From assembly GCA_020974905.1 (NCBI GenBank), contig CP087563.1, positions 6,510,001 to 6,574,000 on the forward strand: a stretch of 64,000 bases of DNA, read 5' to 3'. Of the stretch, positions 37,462 to 46,168 are shown piece by piece. The translations under genes and the position numbers were made by a program. Origin of the DNA: Planctomycetes bacterium syqfu (GTDB lineage: Bacteria; Planctomycetota; Phycisphaerae; Phycisphaerales; Phycisphaeraceae). How positions within the stretch are numbered: the stretch's first letter is position 1; every line of letters begins with the position of its first letter. Under the pieces are notes generated by a model. That model had not been told where the DNA came from. It searched no databases and saw nothing but the letters and a program-made list of their open reading frames with translations.

Positions 37462-37490
37462 AAATAGCCGCATCGCAATGTGACGCTGGT
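37462..37490 (+). repeat. Degenerate AATAGCCGC palindromic repeat, copy 4
   Basis: AAATAGCCGCATCGCAATGT followed by GACGCTGGT matches the ends of the repeats at 25835 and 32126, with several changes in the middle that weaken the inner hairpin. Confidence 0.65.
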
Positions 37491-37886
37491 CAACCGTGTG
37501 GAGCAATCCCCAAACCTGCCTTGTGTCACAACGTGTCTAGGGGATGAGACGAAAAATAACCGCATAACCAATTCAAAACACTGATACCCCATATTGACAT
37601 ATCTCCCCAATAGGTGACGGGTTAGCCATATTAAGCCTAGAAGGTCGAAACGATGTGAAGCGTGGCATTGACGAATCGGCATTGCGCACATCGCATTGCC
37701 CATGAGGTTATCAATTTGTGCCAATGATCAAGCAGTACCTGGAAAATGACGACCTGTGATTGCCTTGAACGCTGTGGCTACAAGACATGGAGATCATGCC
37801 CCATGCGATATGACGTCGTGGCAATCTGTTGAAGTGACAGACGCCCATTGGGATATTGCTCGTGCTTGAGGCTACGTGTGTCCAGG

Positions 37887-38927
37887 TTACTGCGAGTAGC
37901 GTTGCTGGAGTTGGTTGAATCGGTCGATGGCAACCTGCAAGTCGGATTTGAGCAGAGCCGAAAGATTGCGATAGCCGACTAGCATGCCTCGGGCTCGGGG
38001 GAAGCTGAAATTGTGATAATAAACATCCTTGGCAAACTCGACCATGATTCGCCGACGCATGAAGGGAACCAGGCGTTTGCGAGAACGCATCAGATCGGTG
38101 CTGTGGAGTTTGTGCAGGAAGATGATGTTCAGTGATGAAAGGACCGAGGTGGCAAAGACGGACAGACGTCCCCCCGGAGAACCAATGTGATGCATTTTGG
38201 CATCAAAAGCTTTGATTAATAAGCCCCAACGCGAAGCACGATAGGAGATGTCCGTATCTTCGTCGGAAGCATAACGCAGCAGCCTGCATTCGTGCTTTTC
38301 CTTGAATGCGATTTCCTGGCGCATGGTCATGGAAAAACCAGGCAGAGTCAGGCAGTACGCGACGTGCATCGATTTGAGAAATTCGGGGATTTCGTGTTTG
38401 GGAAAATCTTCGTCGTAAGGGACAAAGCGGATATGGGTTTTAAGCAACTTTCGGAACAGGTGCTTGATTCTTCCGCCACCAGGACTCGATGAAAGATGTT
38501 TGATCTCTTCGTTTGGCATGACGGTCAGCGGGTTCTTGTTGACGTTGGAGCCTGCTACTGCAGCAATCTGTTTGTCTTTATCCAGATTGTAGATGGTCAT
38601 GATTTTTTCAGCGCAGTCTTCATACATCAGCGTGTCATCGTCAATCAGAAAAACAATATCGCCGGTGGACTGGCTGACCGCCTGATAACGCTGGGCAGCT
38701 GTGGATTTGATTTGTGCCGGCTCGTAAATGATGGGAACGTCACATTGGCCTTTAAAGGTATCAAGAACCTCCTGGCGATAGGTCTCCCAATCCGGGCTGC
38801 CATCGATAATGACGATCTGGCAGGTCGCGTAGGTTTGATTCAAGGCACATTGGATGCATTTTTTCAGATCGTCGACACGATTGTATGTCGCGATGGCAAG
38901 TGTCCATGTGAGTTTTTGTGTGCTCAT
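37887..38927 (-). CDS. GT2-family glycosyltransferase
   Basis: A 346-residue inverting glycosyltransferase of the GT-A fold. The N-terminal domain reads TLAIATYNRVDDLKKCI, then VIIDGSPD and FLIDDDTLMYEDC with the DDD metal-binding motif. The middle has LPGFSMTMRQEIA and YASDEDTDISYRASRWG (ED catalytic region and RxxRW-like motif), typical of rhamnosyl- or family 2 transferases. The C-terminal 100 residues are amphipathic and may touch the membrane. ATG 38927 has GGGAA just upstream and GGAGG a little further. It is divergent from metK and not next to other glycan genes, so the product glycan is unknown. Confidence 0.88.
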   Translation of the reverse strand: MSTQKLTWTLAIATYNRVDDLKKCIQCALNQTYATCQIVIIDGSPDWETYRQEVLDTFKGQCDVPIIYEPAQIKSTAAQRYQAVSQSTGDIVFLIDDDTLMYEDCAEKIMTIYNLDKDKQIAAVAGSNVNKNPLTVMPNEEIKHLSSSPGGGRIKHLFRKLLKTHIRFVPYDEDFPKHEIPEFLKSMHVAYCLTLPGFSMTMRQEIAFKEKHECRLLRYASDEDTDISYRASRWGLLIKAFDAKMHHIGSPGGRLSVFATSVLSSLNIIFLHKLHSTDLMRSRKRLVPFMRRRIMVEFAKDVYYHNFSFPRARGMLVGYRNLSALLKSDLQVAIDRFNQLQQRYSQ

Positions 38928-39329
38928 GTTCCCAATTCCCCTCCAGACCCGCGTCTGGTCAATACATTGCGATTGCCTCTTTTTGCTTATATTGAAGCAT
39001 TTTCCTGATCATATATCACTGTTTTGAGCCAAAGCCAAGATTGCAATGGAAATTGGCAATCTTTATCCGCTGCTACTGTTTTAGGCTGCATAATTGGTGC
39101 AGGTGGACGAATAGAGAGTCTTCTGTCTTGCGAGTGAAGATGGCGACCTGTGTCCAGTAAAAGGTTTTAGCCCCGAACATGGTTGCCAACTATTTGCCTC
39201 ATATCCACATTTCGGTAAAAATACGTTTCTATGCCCGGATTTGTCAGTCTTGTGACTGGCGTCGGTGCCATTGGCATCGCATGGTTCGGGTCGATTCAAA
39301 GCCTCTTTATTGAACTGGAAATCACAACT
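38928..39329. other. Divergent region upstream of metK, 402 bp
   Basis: Contains an 8-bp perfect inverted repeat AAGATTGC/GCAATCTT at 39037-39063, 270 nt before metK, with only a short T run. I looked for a SAM riboswitch, common before metK in some phyla, and did not recognise one, but a leader of this length leaves room for control. The frame of metK is open back to 39231 without a ribosome binding site. Confidence 0.35.
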
Positions 39330-40535
39330 ATGGCAATTCGATACGCCGAAGGCACGCATCTGTTCACCAGTGAATCCGTCTCCATGGGCCATCCTGACAA
39401 GGTCTCCGACCAGGTCTCCGATGCCATCCTCGACAGCCTCATCGCAGTTGACCCGATGGTCCGCTGTGCATGCGAAACCCTGTGCACCACCGGCCTGGTG
39501 GTCGTGGCGGGTGAAGTGACGGTGCACAACGACAAGGCCGTCGCTGCCATGGAAAACATTGAAGAAACCGTCCGTGCGACGCTTAAGAAAATCGGTTACA
39601 CCGACCCGAAAATGAAGTTCGACAGTGAAAGCTGTGCGGTCATTCGCACCATTCACGGTCAGTCGGCTGACATTGCCATGGGCGTGGACAAAGAAGGTGC
39701 TGGCGACCAGGGCATGATGTTCGGTTACGCCTGCCGCGAAACCGCCAGCCTGATGCCGCTTCCCATTGACCTCTCGCATCGCCTCATGGAACGTCACGCC
39801 AAGGTCCGTGAAAAGAACATTATCAAGGGGCTGCGTCCCGACGCCAAGAGCCAGGTGACCATTGAGTACAACGGCAACAAGGCTGCCCGCGTTCACACCG
39901 TCGTGCTCTCCACCCAGCACACCGAAGCCTGGAACGGCACCGCCAAGCAGGCTCAGCTCAAGAAGCAGATCATCAAGCACGTCATCGAACCGGTGATGCC
40001 CAAGAAGCTTTACAACGCCAAGGACGTGATCATCCACGTCAATCCCACCGGTCAGTTCGAAATCGGTGGTCCGCACGGTGACACCGGCCTGACCGGTCGC
40101 AAGATCATCGTCGATACCTACGGCGGTCGTGGCTGTCACGGCGGTGGCGCTTTCTCCGGTAAGGATCCGACCAAGGTCGACCGTAGTGCAGCTTACATGG
40201 CCCGCTACATCGCCAAGAACATCGTTGCTGCCAAGCTTGCCGAATGCTGCGAAGTGCAGTTGGCCTACGCCATTGGTGTGGCTGATCCCATGTCCATTCG
40301 CGTGGACACCCAGGGCACCGGCACCGTCGACGAAGCAGCTTTGGAAGCGGCTGTTCGCAAGGTCTTCCCGCTGCGTCCGCAGGGCATCATTAAGCACCTG
40401 GCTTTGCGTAATCCCATCTTCCAGCGTACCGCTTTCCACGGTCACTTCGGTCGCAAGCCCGACAAGACCGGCGGCTTCACTTGGGAAAAAACGGATAAAG
40501 TCGATGAACTCAAAAAGGCTTGTGGGGTAAAATAA
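39330..40535 (+). CDS. metK: S-adenosylmethionine synthase
   Basis: Makes SAM from methionine and ATP, with release of phosphate and diphosphate. The 401-residue protein has the family signature pieces: [20 protein letters not shown] with the N-terminal ATP-site His, [12 protein letters not shown] (the GAGDQG hexapeptide), [20 protein letters not shown] and [19 protein letters not shown]. Tail [13 protein letters not shown] is usual. Length fits the family. ATG 39330 is chosen because [17 protein letters not shown] matches other MetK starts, with GGAA upstream; the frame runs 33 codons further upstream with no similarity. A terminator separates it from ptsI. Confidence 0.97.
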   Translation: MAIRYAEGTHLFTSESVSMGHPDKVSDQVSDAILDSLIAVDPMVRCACETLCTTGLVVVAGEVTVHNDKAVAAMENIEETVRATLKKIGYTDPKMKFDSESCAVIRTIHGQSADIAMGVDKEGAGDQGMMFGYACRETASLMPLPIDLSHRLMERHAKVREKNIIKGLRPDAKSQVTIEYNGNKAARVHTVVLSTQHTEAWNGTAKQAQLKKQIIKHVIEPVMPKKLYNAKDVIIHVNPTGQFEIGGPHGDTGLTGRKIIVDTYGGRGCHGGGAFSGKDPTKVDRSAAYMARYIAKNIVAAKLAECCEVQLAYAIGVADPMSIRVDTQGTGTVDEAALEAAVRKVFPLRPQGIIKHLALRNPIFQRTAFHGHFGRKPDKTGGFTWEKTDKVDELKKACGVK

Positions 40536-40562
40536 CTCACGACCCATTCCAATCGTCATATG

Positions 40563-40609
40563 ACACGCAATCGTGATTGGTTTGGGGGCCAATCTCGGTT
40601 GCGTGTTTT
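40563..40609 (+). terminator. Rho-independent terminator after metK
   Basis: ACACGCAA pairs with TTGCGTGT, with an inner GATTGG/CCAATC stem and a G-rich loop, then TTT and further T residues. Confidence 0.8.
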
Positions 40610-40633
40610 ATTTAGGGTCCAGACTTAGAAGCG

Positions 40634-42400
40634 ATGGGGCAAGTCATGCAGATCAAAAAAGGGATTGCGGTTTCACCCGGCGTGGCGATCAGCCGTGCGG
40701 TGGTGATCGATGCTGAAGATGTTGCCATCCCACGCCGCGTGGTGGCTTCAAGCGCGGTTGGCAAGGAAATCAACCGCCTTGATCAGGCATTGGAAGCATC
40801 GCACAAAGACATCGAAAAGCTCCGAGATCAAGCCGTCGCCACCGTCGGTGAAGACTTGGCCAAGATTTTCGATGCCCACCTTGCCATGCTCATGGACCGG
40901 CCAACCATCGCCCAGATCAAGCAGGCCATCGAGTCAGAAAATGTCACCGCTGAGTATGCTGTGTATTCGGTCATGCGCCGGTTGGCTCAGATGTTTTCGG
41001 GACAGGAAAACCGGTATCTCCGCGAACGTGCCAACGACATCTGGGACCTGGAACGCCGCATCCTAGGCCATCTCATCGGTCACTCCCAACAGGAGTTGGC
41101 ACACCTGGATGCCGAGTGCATTCTCGTTGCCCACGACCTGACACCCAGCCAGACTGCATCACTGGATAAGAAGAAAATCCGTGGCATTGCCACCGATGCC
41201 GGCGGGCGCACCAGTCACACCGCCATTCTTGCTCACGCGCTGGGCATCCCCGCAGTGGTCGGTTTGGAAGATATCACCGGTGCGATTAACAACGGTGATT
41301 CGATCATCCTTGACGGTAACCGTGGCCAAGCCATCATCGAGCCCAACGCCGAGCAGCTGCTGACTTACCGGGAGCAGAAGCGCAAAGCCACCGCCTTTGA
41401 ACACACCCTCGATGAACTCCGCAAGCTGCCTGCTCAGACCACTGACGGGACCGCCATCGCCTTGCAGGCCAACATCGAATTCCCCGATGAAATCGAACCG
41501 GCATTGGGCAAAGGTGCAACCGGTATCGGCCTTTACCGTACAGAGTTTCTGTTCCTGGCATCGGAGACCGAGCCAACCGAAGATCAGCAGTATGCTTCCT
41601 ACAAACAGGCGATTGAAGCCTGTAACGGTTTGCCGTTGACGATCCGTACGCTTGACCTTGGTGCGGATAAAGTCTGGTTGGGCGGTTACACGGATCATGC
41701 AGAGCGCAACCCGTTCTTGGGTTGTCGTTCCATTCGTCTGTGTCTACAGAACCTGCCGTTATTCAAGACGCAATTGCGGGCGATTCTCCGTGCCTCAGTG
41801 CATGGTCCGGTGCGCATCATGTTTCCCTTGATCAGTAATCTCATGGAACTGCGTCAAGCCAAGATGATTCTGGCTGACGTTCAGGAAGATCTCGATGAAC
41901 AGGCGATCGAGTACGCAACGGACATCCCGGTGGGCATGATGATCGAAGTGCCCTCGGCCGCATTGCAGGCATCGGTCTTTGCCCAGGAAGCCGACTTCTT
42001 CTCCATCGGCACCAACGACCTGATTCAATACACCGTTGCGGTTGACCGTGGCAACGAACGCATTGCCAATCTCTATTCGGCAGCACATCCAGCGGTGATT
42101 CAGCTGATTCGTGAAGTTGTTCGTGCTGCCAAGCGTGCGAACATCGACGTTTCACTTTGCGGTGAGATGGGTGGCGAGCCGGAGTATGTGATGCTGTTGC
42201 TGGGGTTGGGGCTGCGTAAGATTTCGATCACACCGCCTGCAATTCCTGAAGTCAAACAGATCGTCCGCAGTGTGTCGATTGAGAAATGCAAGCGTGTGAT
42301 GCGCAAGGTCGCCACGTTCGAAACCGAGCATCAGGTGCTCAACTATCTCCGCGAAGAAATCCGCCGTGTGCTGCCCAATGGGACGCTGGGATCGCGTTGA
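40634..42400 (+). CDS. ptsI: Phosphoenolpyruvate-protein phosphotransferase (PTS enzyme I)
   Basis: Transfers phosphate from PEP to HPr. The 588-residue protein has the N-terminal HPr-binding helices, the swivelling domain with the active His near residue 195 in GGRTSHTAILAHALGIP, and the C-terminal PEP-binding barrel: GLYRTEFLFL, RTLDLGADK, NPFLGCRSIRLCL, MMIEVPSAAL, FFSIGTNDLIQYT and LCGEMGGEP with the proton-donor Cys. It has no GAF domain, so it is the sugar-type enzyme rather than EI-Ntr. No HPr or enzyme II gene is adjacent, so its partner must lie elsewhere or the system is regulatory only. ATG 40634 is used; ATG 40646 would give MQIKKGIAVSPGVAI, equally family-like. Confidence 0.95.
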   Translation: MGQVMQIKKGIAVSPGVAISRAVVIDAEDVAIPRRVVASSAVGKEINRLDQALEASHKDIEKLRDQAVATVGEDLAKIFDAHLAMLMDRPTIAQIKQAIESENVTAEYAVYSVMRRLAQMFSGQENRYLRERANDIWDLERRILGHLIGHSQQELAHLDAECILVAHDLTPSQTASLDKKKIRGIATDAGGRTSHTAILAHALGIPAVVGLEDITGAINNGDSIILDGNRGQAIIEPNAEQLLTYREQKRKATAFEHTLDELRKLPAQTTDGTAIALQANIEFPDEIEPALGKGATGIGLYRTEFLFLASETEPTEDQQYASYKQAIEACNGLPLTIRTLDLGADKVWLGGYTDHAERNPFLGCRSIRLCLQNLPLFKTQLRAILRASVHGPVRIMFPLISNLMELRQAKMILADVQEDLDEQAIEYATDIPVGMMIEVPSAALQASVFAQEADFFSIGTNDLIQYTVAVDRGNERIANLYSAAHPAVIQLIREVVRAAKRANIDVSLCGEMGGEPEYVMLLLGLGLRKISITPPAIPEVKQIVRSVSIEKCKRVMRKVATFETEHQVLNYLREEIRRVLPNGTLGSR

Positions 42401-42634
42401 CAGATTGTCGCAATCGCTTTTTATTCTTCTGTTTAGTATGTCTTTTCGTCTATGACATTTCATATCTGTGAACAGATTTCCCAATGATGCAAAATTGAAT
42501 CATTGTTTGGGAGAGCTGCTGTGTTATGGTGAAATTAGTGCCATCAGCACTTGGATAAACAATCCTGTGAACTGCAAACACATGCTGGTGGTGACCAGAT
42601 ACTTTTTGCAGACTGAACATGAAAGGTTAATCCA

Positions 42635-43090
42635 ATGCCTGACAGAATGAAGATAAGCGAACAGATTACTGTTGGCGCCCAACCCAGCGAAGCGGAACTC
42701 AAAGCCATGTCGCAGGACGGAATTGCCTCGATCATTAACCTGCGTACTGACGGCGAGGACATGCAGCCGATCTCCCCGCAAGCTGAGGCCGACTTGGCGC
42801 GTCAATACGAAATGCAATATCAAAGTCTGCCGGTGTCGATGTCTGATGCCGATGCATCGTTGGTCGATCAATTCCGAAAGACACTGGCTGATGCCAAGAA
42901 GCCTGTGTTCGTCCATTGCAAACTCGGAAAGCGTGCTGGTGCTTTTGTCATGATGCACCAAGCCGTTGAGGCGGGCTGGTCCGGCGAGCAGACACTGAAA
43001 AAAGCCGAGGAAATGGGCTTTGAATGTGACAACGAGAAATTGGAATCGTTCGTCAAAGACTACGTGGATCAGAAGGCCGGCAAAGGATAA
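42635..43090 (+). CDS. DUF442 (BLH-type) phosphatase-like protein
   Basis: A 151-residue protein with the beta-lactamase-hydrolase-like phosphatase domain. The N-terminus ISEQITVGAQPSEAELKAM and IASIINLRTDGED are family typical, and HCKLGKRAGAF holds Cys95 and Arg100 in a short CX4R loop. In many bacteria this domain is fused or adjacent to a persulfide dioxygenase and serves in hydrogen sulfide oxidation. Here the dioxygenase-rhodanese gene follows after 6 bp, which supports that role. AAAGG lies 7 nt before the ATG. The usual Thr/Ser after Arg (HCRTGTRS) is replaced by Ala, so catalysis may be altered. Confidence 0.85.
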   Translation: MPDRMKISEQITVGAQPSEAELKAMSQDGIASIINLRTDGEDMQPISPQAEADLARQYEMQYQSLPVSMSDADASLVDQFRKTLADAKKPVFVHCKLGKRAGAFVMMHQAVEAGWSGEQTLKKAEEMGFECDNEKLESFVKDYVDQKAGKG

Positions 43091-43096
43091 ACAGCC

Positions 43097-44494
43097 ATGA
43101 CACTGCGCTTCGACACGATCATGACCGACAGCATTGCGCAACTTTCCTATTTTATTGGTGACGATTCGGCAGGGGTGGCAGCGGTGATCGATCCACGCCC
43201 GGATTGTCAGTGCTATCGTTCATTGGCTCAACGCTACGGTATGACCATTACACATATTTTTGAGACCCACAACCATGCTGACTTCATGAGTGGCGCTCGT
43301 GAGCTTGCCCATGCCACCGGCACGGCGCAGATTTTTCTGAGCCAAACCGGCGGGACCGATTATGACTTTGAACATGAGTCGATCACCGATGGGCAGGTTT
43401 TTGAACTGGGCTCTGTGAGACTTACCGCCAGGCATACTCCCGGTCACACGCCTGAACACATGAGTCTGGAACTGGCCAGCGAAAGTCATCCAGATCAGCC
43501 CTGGGCGGTCTTCACAGGAGACAGCCTTTTCGTCGGTTCGGCAGGACGGCCTGACCTGGTGGAAGGTGAAGCTGGTAAAACCCTGCCCGAGCAATTGTAC
43601 AAGACGCTTTACGAGTATTACCTGAAGCTTGATGACGGTGTGATTGTCCTGCCGGGCCACGGTTCGGGATCGGCCTGCGGGGCGAGTATTTCTGATCGTC
43701 CCATGAGCAGCATCGGCTATGAAGCGAAGCATAATCCGTTTTTGCAGTACAGTGACCCGGATGCCTTTATCGAGTTCATCACCAGCGAAGAACTCGATAC
43801 CCCCACGCATTACAAGCGCCTGAAAAAGCTCAACACCGCAGGGCCGACAATCATGCACGGCCTGCCGCGTTGTCCGGCATTGACATTGGATCGCTTTGAC
43901 GAGGCCATGTCCGATACCAACGTCACCGTGCTTGATACCCGAAGCAAGGAAGCTTACGGGGCGGGGCATATTCCCAATGTCCTGCAAATCGGCAACCGAC
44001 CGGATCTAAGCAACTGGGCGGGTTGGCTGCTCGATCCATCCAAACCGCTGCTGCTTGTGCTTGAGGATGACTCGGATTTACCCCAGGTTCTCAAGCGTCT
44101 GGTTCGCGTGGGCATCACGCAGTTTGCCGGATACCTTGCCGGCGGGATGGATGTCTGGGAGAACGCGGGGCGGTCGATGAACTGTGTCAAGCAGATCACC
44201 GTCCATGCCGTGAATGACCGGAGTCCACAGGGCATGCAGGTGCTTGATGTCCGCAGTGATGATGAATTTTCGGCAGGCCATGTCCCCGGTGCCCGGCATT
44301 GCTATTTGCCCAGACTGTCCCAGGCATCACTTGATGGCTTAGACAAATCCCAACCCCTGGCCGTCTTTTGCGGCAGCGGGTATCGCGCCAGTACTGCGAC
44401 CAGTGTGCTCGAACAGCAAGGGTATGAAAAGCTGCACAATGTGGTAGGCAGTTGGAAAGCCTGGAAAAACTGCGACTATGCGATTGAAAAATAG
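43097..44494 (+). CDS. Persulfide dioxygenase-like MBL protein fused to two rhodanese domains
   Basis: A 465-residue fusion. The N-terminal metallo-beta-lactamase domain (about 1-230) has THNHADF (His58, His60, Asp62), RHTPGHTPEHMSL, FTGDSLFVGSAGRPDL and VLPGHGSGSACG, the metal site of ETHE1-type persulfide dioxygenases. Two rhodanese domains follow. The first (about 265-360) has VTVLDTRSKEAYGAGHIPN but reads LVLEDDSDLPQ where the active Cys should be, so it is probably inactive. The second has VLDVRSDDEFSAGHVPGA and a complete VFCGSGYRAST loop with Cys near residue 425. The protein should oxidise glutathione or similar persulfide to sulfite and move sulfane sulfur. It is cotranscribed with the DUF442 gene 6 bp upstream. 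No sulfide:quinone reductase is adjacent. Confidence 0.92.
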   Translation: MTLRFDTIMTDSIAQLSYFIGDDSAGVAAVIDPRPDCQCYRSLAQRYGMTITHIFETHNHADFMSGARELAHATGTAQIFLSQTGGTDYDFEHESITDGQVFELGSVRLTARHTPGHTPEHMSLELASESHPDQPWAVFTGDSLFVGSAGRPDLVEGEAGKTLPEQLYKTLYEYYLKLDDGVIVLPGHGSGSACGASISDRPMSSIGYEAKHNPFLQYSDPDAFIEFITSEELDTPTHYKRLKKLNTAGPTIMHGLPRCPALTLDRFDEAMSDTNVTVLDTRSKEAYGAGHIPNVLQIGNRPDLSNWAGWLLDPSKPLLLVLEDDSDLPQVLKRLVRVGITQFAGYLAGGMDVWENAGRSMNCVKQITVHAVNDRSPQGMQVLDVRSDDEFSAGHVPGARHCYLPRLSQASLDGLDKSQPLAVFCGSGYRASTATSVLEQQGYEKLHNVVGSWKAWKNCDYAIEK

Positions 44495-44646
44495 TCTGTT
44501 GATTCGGTCTGATTCTGTGAAATATTGATATTCAGTTCTGTGAGAAAAAGTTTCTTGCCGGGAACTGTTGAGATTGTTAGCCTCAATGCATCACCTTGTT
44601 GGCTGTTATCCGTCGGCATCATGACATTGCTTGAAAGGGTCGTGCA

Positions 44647-45246
44647 TTGAGTGAATCGTCCTATGATCTGCCGCAGAATCTGACTCAGATCGTTGACCGA
44701 TTGCAGCAAACGCTTCAGGAAGAAGACGAGGCGAATATTGAAGTTGTGTTTGAAGCCTTAGATGGTCGTGTATTTGGGCCGATATTGGCCTTTCTGGGAT
44801 TGCTTGTGGTGATTCCGGTCGGCGCGATTCCCGGTGTCCCGGCGGTGATCGGGGTGACAGCTTTTCTGATCAGTGTCCAAAAAGTGTTTGGCAAGAAGTA
44901 TCCCTGGATTCCCCGGAAAATCAGGGAAAAAAGTGTTGAACGGGAAAAACTCAATCAATCGCTGGACAAACTCAAGCCTTGGTTTAAGTGGGTGGATAAG
45001 CTGCTTAAGCCACGTTTGAAGTTTCTCATCGAGGGCAAGATGCAGTATGTCATTGCTATTGCGGTGGTGTTACTTGCCGTTGCCATGCCGCCGTTGGGGT
45101 TGATACCGTTTGCCGCCATGATACCTGCTGCGGGGATCTTCTTTTTCGGTTTGTCGATCACTGCCAATGATGGACTTCTGGCTTTGGTGGGATTGACAAT
45201 CTTTGTGGGCCTGACTGTTTTCTTAATCAGTTTGATGCTCGGTTAA
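44647..45246 (+). CDS. ExoD-like membrane protein
   Basis: A 199-residue membrane protein similar in layout to ExoD of exopolysaccharide synthesis. A polar N-terminus (SYDLPQNLTQIVDRLQQTL) is followed by a hydrophobic pair of helices with PILAFLGLLVVIPVGAIPGVP, then YPWIPRKIREKSV and a basic linker, and two further helix blocks (YVIAIAVVLLAVAMPPLGLIP, LLALVGLTIFVGLTVFLISL). ExoD affects exopolysaccharide production and alkali tolerance; its biochemistry is unknown. The TTG start at 44647 has AAGGG 7 nt upstream, and no in-frame ATG precedes it. A bidirectional terminator follows. It stands alone, 152 bp after the rhodanese gene. Confidence 0.82.
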   Translation: MSESSYDLPQNLTQIVDRLQQTLQEEDEANIEVVFEALDGRVFGPILAFLGLLVVIPVGAIPGVPAVIGVTAFLISVQKVFGKKYPWIPRKIREKSVEREKLNQSLDKLKPWFKWVDKLLKPRLKFLIEGKMQYVIAIAVVLLAVAMPPLGLIPFAAMIPAAGIFFFGLSITANDGLLALVGLTIFVGLTVFLISLMLG

Positions 45247-45301
45247 ATCCGACCTTAAGTTCATCTGCCTGGTAATACGCTTCGTCCCTATCAGCCAATG
45301 A

Positions 45302-45329
45302 AAAACACCAGTCTCCTGACCGGTGTTTT
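45302..45329. terminator. Bidirectional terminator between exoD-like gene and prepilin cassette
   Basis: AAAACACC and GGTGTTTT form an 8-bp perfect stem. The T tracts point both ways, so it can end the plus-strand ExoD-like gene and the minus-strand cassette that stops at 45366. Confidence 0.8.
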
Positions 45330-45365
45330 ATTCATGTTAACTCAATGGATCGTGTTGTGGCGTGA

Positions 45366-46130
45366 TTAATCCCGCCTAAGATTCCCGCGTAACAGGTCGC
45401 CCATTTTAATGGCTTTGGCGTGGGCGTCGATGAAGACGGCGTTGGCAACACTGTTGCCGCTGTGACGCCAACGGATGTTCTGCTCGTTAGCCGGACCGTC
45501 GACATTTAAGCCTGGCTCGATGGCTTCGTCGTTACCGCCAAATAAGGGGTTGGCATATTCGCGACCACGCCAGTAATAGCCCCAACCGTCAATGGCGTTG
45601 GCAACTGGTTGAGCATTGCCCAGCGTTGTGTTGGCCTGGGCGGCATCGAAAAAGGTGATGATCTGCGTGGTGCGTTTGGCCATGCTGATTTTATAGGGTT
45701 GTTCATCAGCAAGTGATGGCATGACAAAAGGATTGGCTGAGAAGTGCAATTGACCGACGTTGTATGACGCGCCGGGACATTGGAAGATCTTGCTGCGTTT
45801 ATCCTCAGCGGCATACTCGCCTGATCCGACACGCAGGGCATAACCGCTTAGCAATAGGGACCATTCGGTGGCCGGTGCTGATCCTTTATAGCCGATGGGC
45901 AATGAGTCCTTAAAGTCCGTGGCATAAATGGCGGAGGCCTGGGCGATGCCGTGGAGATTGGCCATGCAGTTGACCGCCTGAGCCTGCTTCCTGGCAGCAC
46001 CCAATGCTGGTAACAGAATGGCGACCAACAACGCGATGATGGAGATCACCACCAGTAACTCAATGAGTGTGAAGCCCCGTTTCATATTGGAGCGAACGAT
46101 GGATGTCGAACGGTTCAGTATGTCAAACAT
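45366..46130 (-). CDS. Prepilin-like secreted protein, copy 5, in GH16 cassette
   Basis: A 254-residue protein. A longer leader (MFDILNRSTSIVRSNMKRG) precedes [12 protein letters not shown] and a helix ending ILLPALGAARKQ. The exposed part has FQCPGAS and ends with RHSGNSVANAVFIDAHAKAIKMG, where DG has become DA and the His spacing is 11. ATG 46130 has GGGAG 8 nt upstream. An internal ATG at 46085 (MKRGFT) would give a standard short leader, so the leader length is uncertain. It follows the frameshifted LacI gene by 38 bp and is the last gene of the GH16/LacI/prepilin unit, ended by the terminator at 45302. Confidence 0.86.
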   Translation of the reverse strand: MFDILNRSTSIVRSNMKRGFTLIELLVVISIIALLVAILLPALGAARKQAQAVNCMANLHGIAQASAIYATDFKDSLPIGYKGSAPATEWSLLLSGYALRVGSGEYAAEDKRSKIFQCPGASYNVGQLHFSANPFVMPSLADEQPYKISMAKRTTQIITFFDAAQANTTLGNAQPVANAIDGWGYYWRGREYANPLFGGNDEAIEPGLNVDGPANEQNIRWRHSGNSVANAVFIDAHAKAIKMGDLLRGNLRRD

Positions 46131-46168
46131 TTGAAAAACTCCCTGAAAACAAGGGGTATTGAATGAAG

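Larger units (their letters stand above)
37287..37886. other. Intergenic, 600 bp: operator, degenerate repeat, no gene
   Basis: Upstream of the LacI gene and downstream of GT2. It contains the operator (37330-37345), a second 13-bp near-palindrome TTGACAATGTCAA at 37373-37385, and a worn palindromic repeat at 37462-37490. Open frames crossing these sites have no family similarity and no ribosome binding site. No RNA gene was recognised in 37500-37886. Confidence 0.4.

Noticed and set aside
37341-37724. 127-codon open frame on the minus strand upstream of the LacI gene
   Set aside because: It runs through the operator and a palindromic repeat, has untypical composition and no start signal.
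39009-39329. Possible SAM riboswitch upstream of metK
   Set aside because: Only one short hairpin was seen and no known SAM aptamer core could be matched.
39081-40592. A 503-codon open frame opposite metK
   Set aside because: Antisense shadow of metK, with no family similarity.
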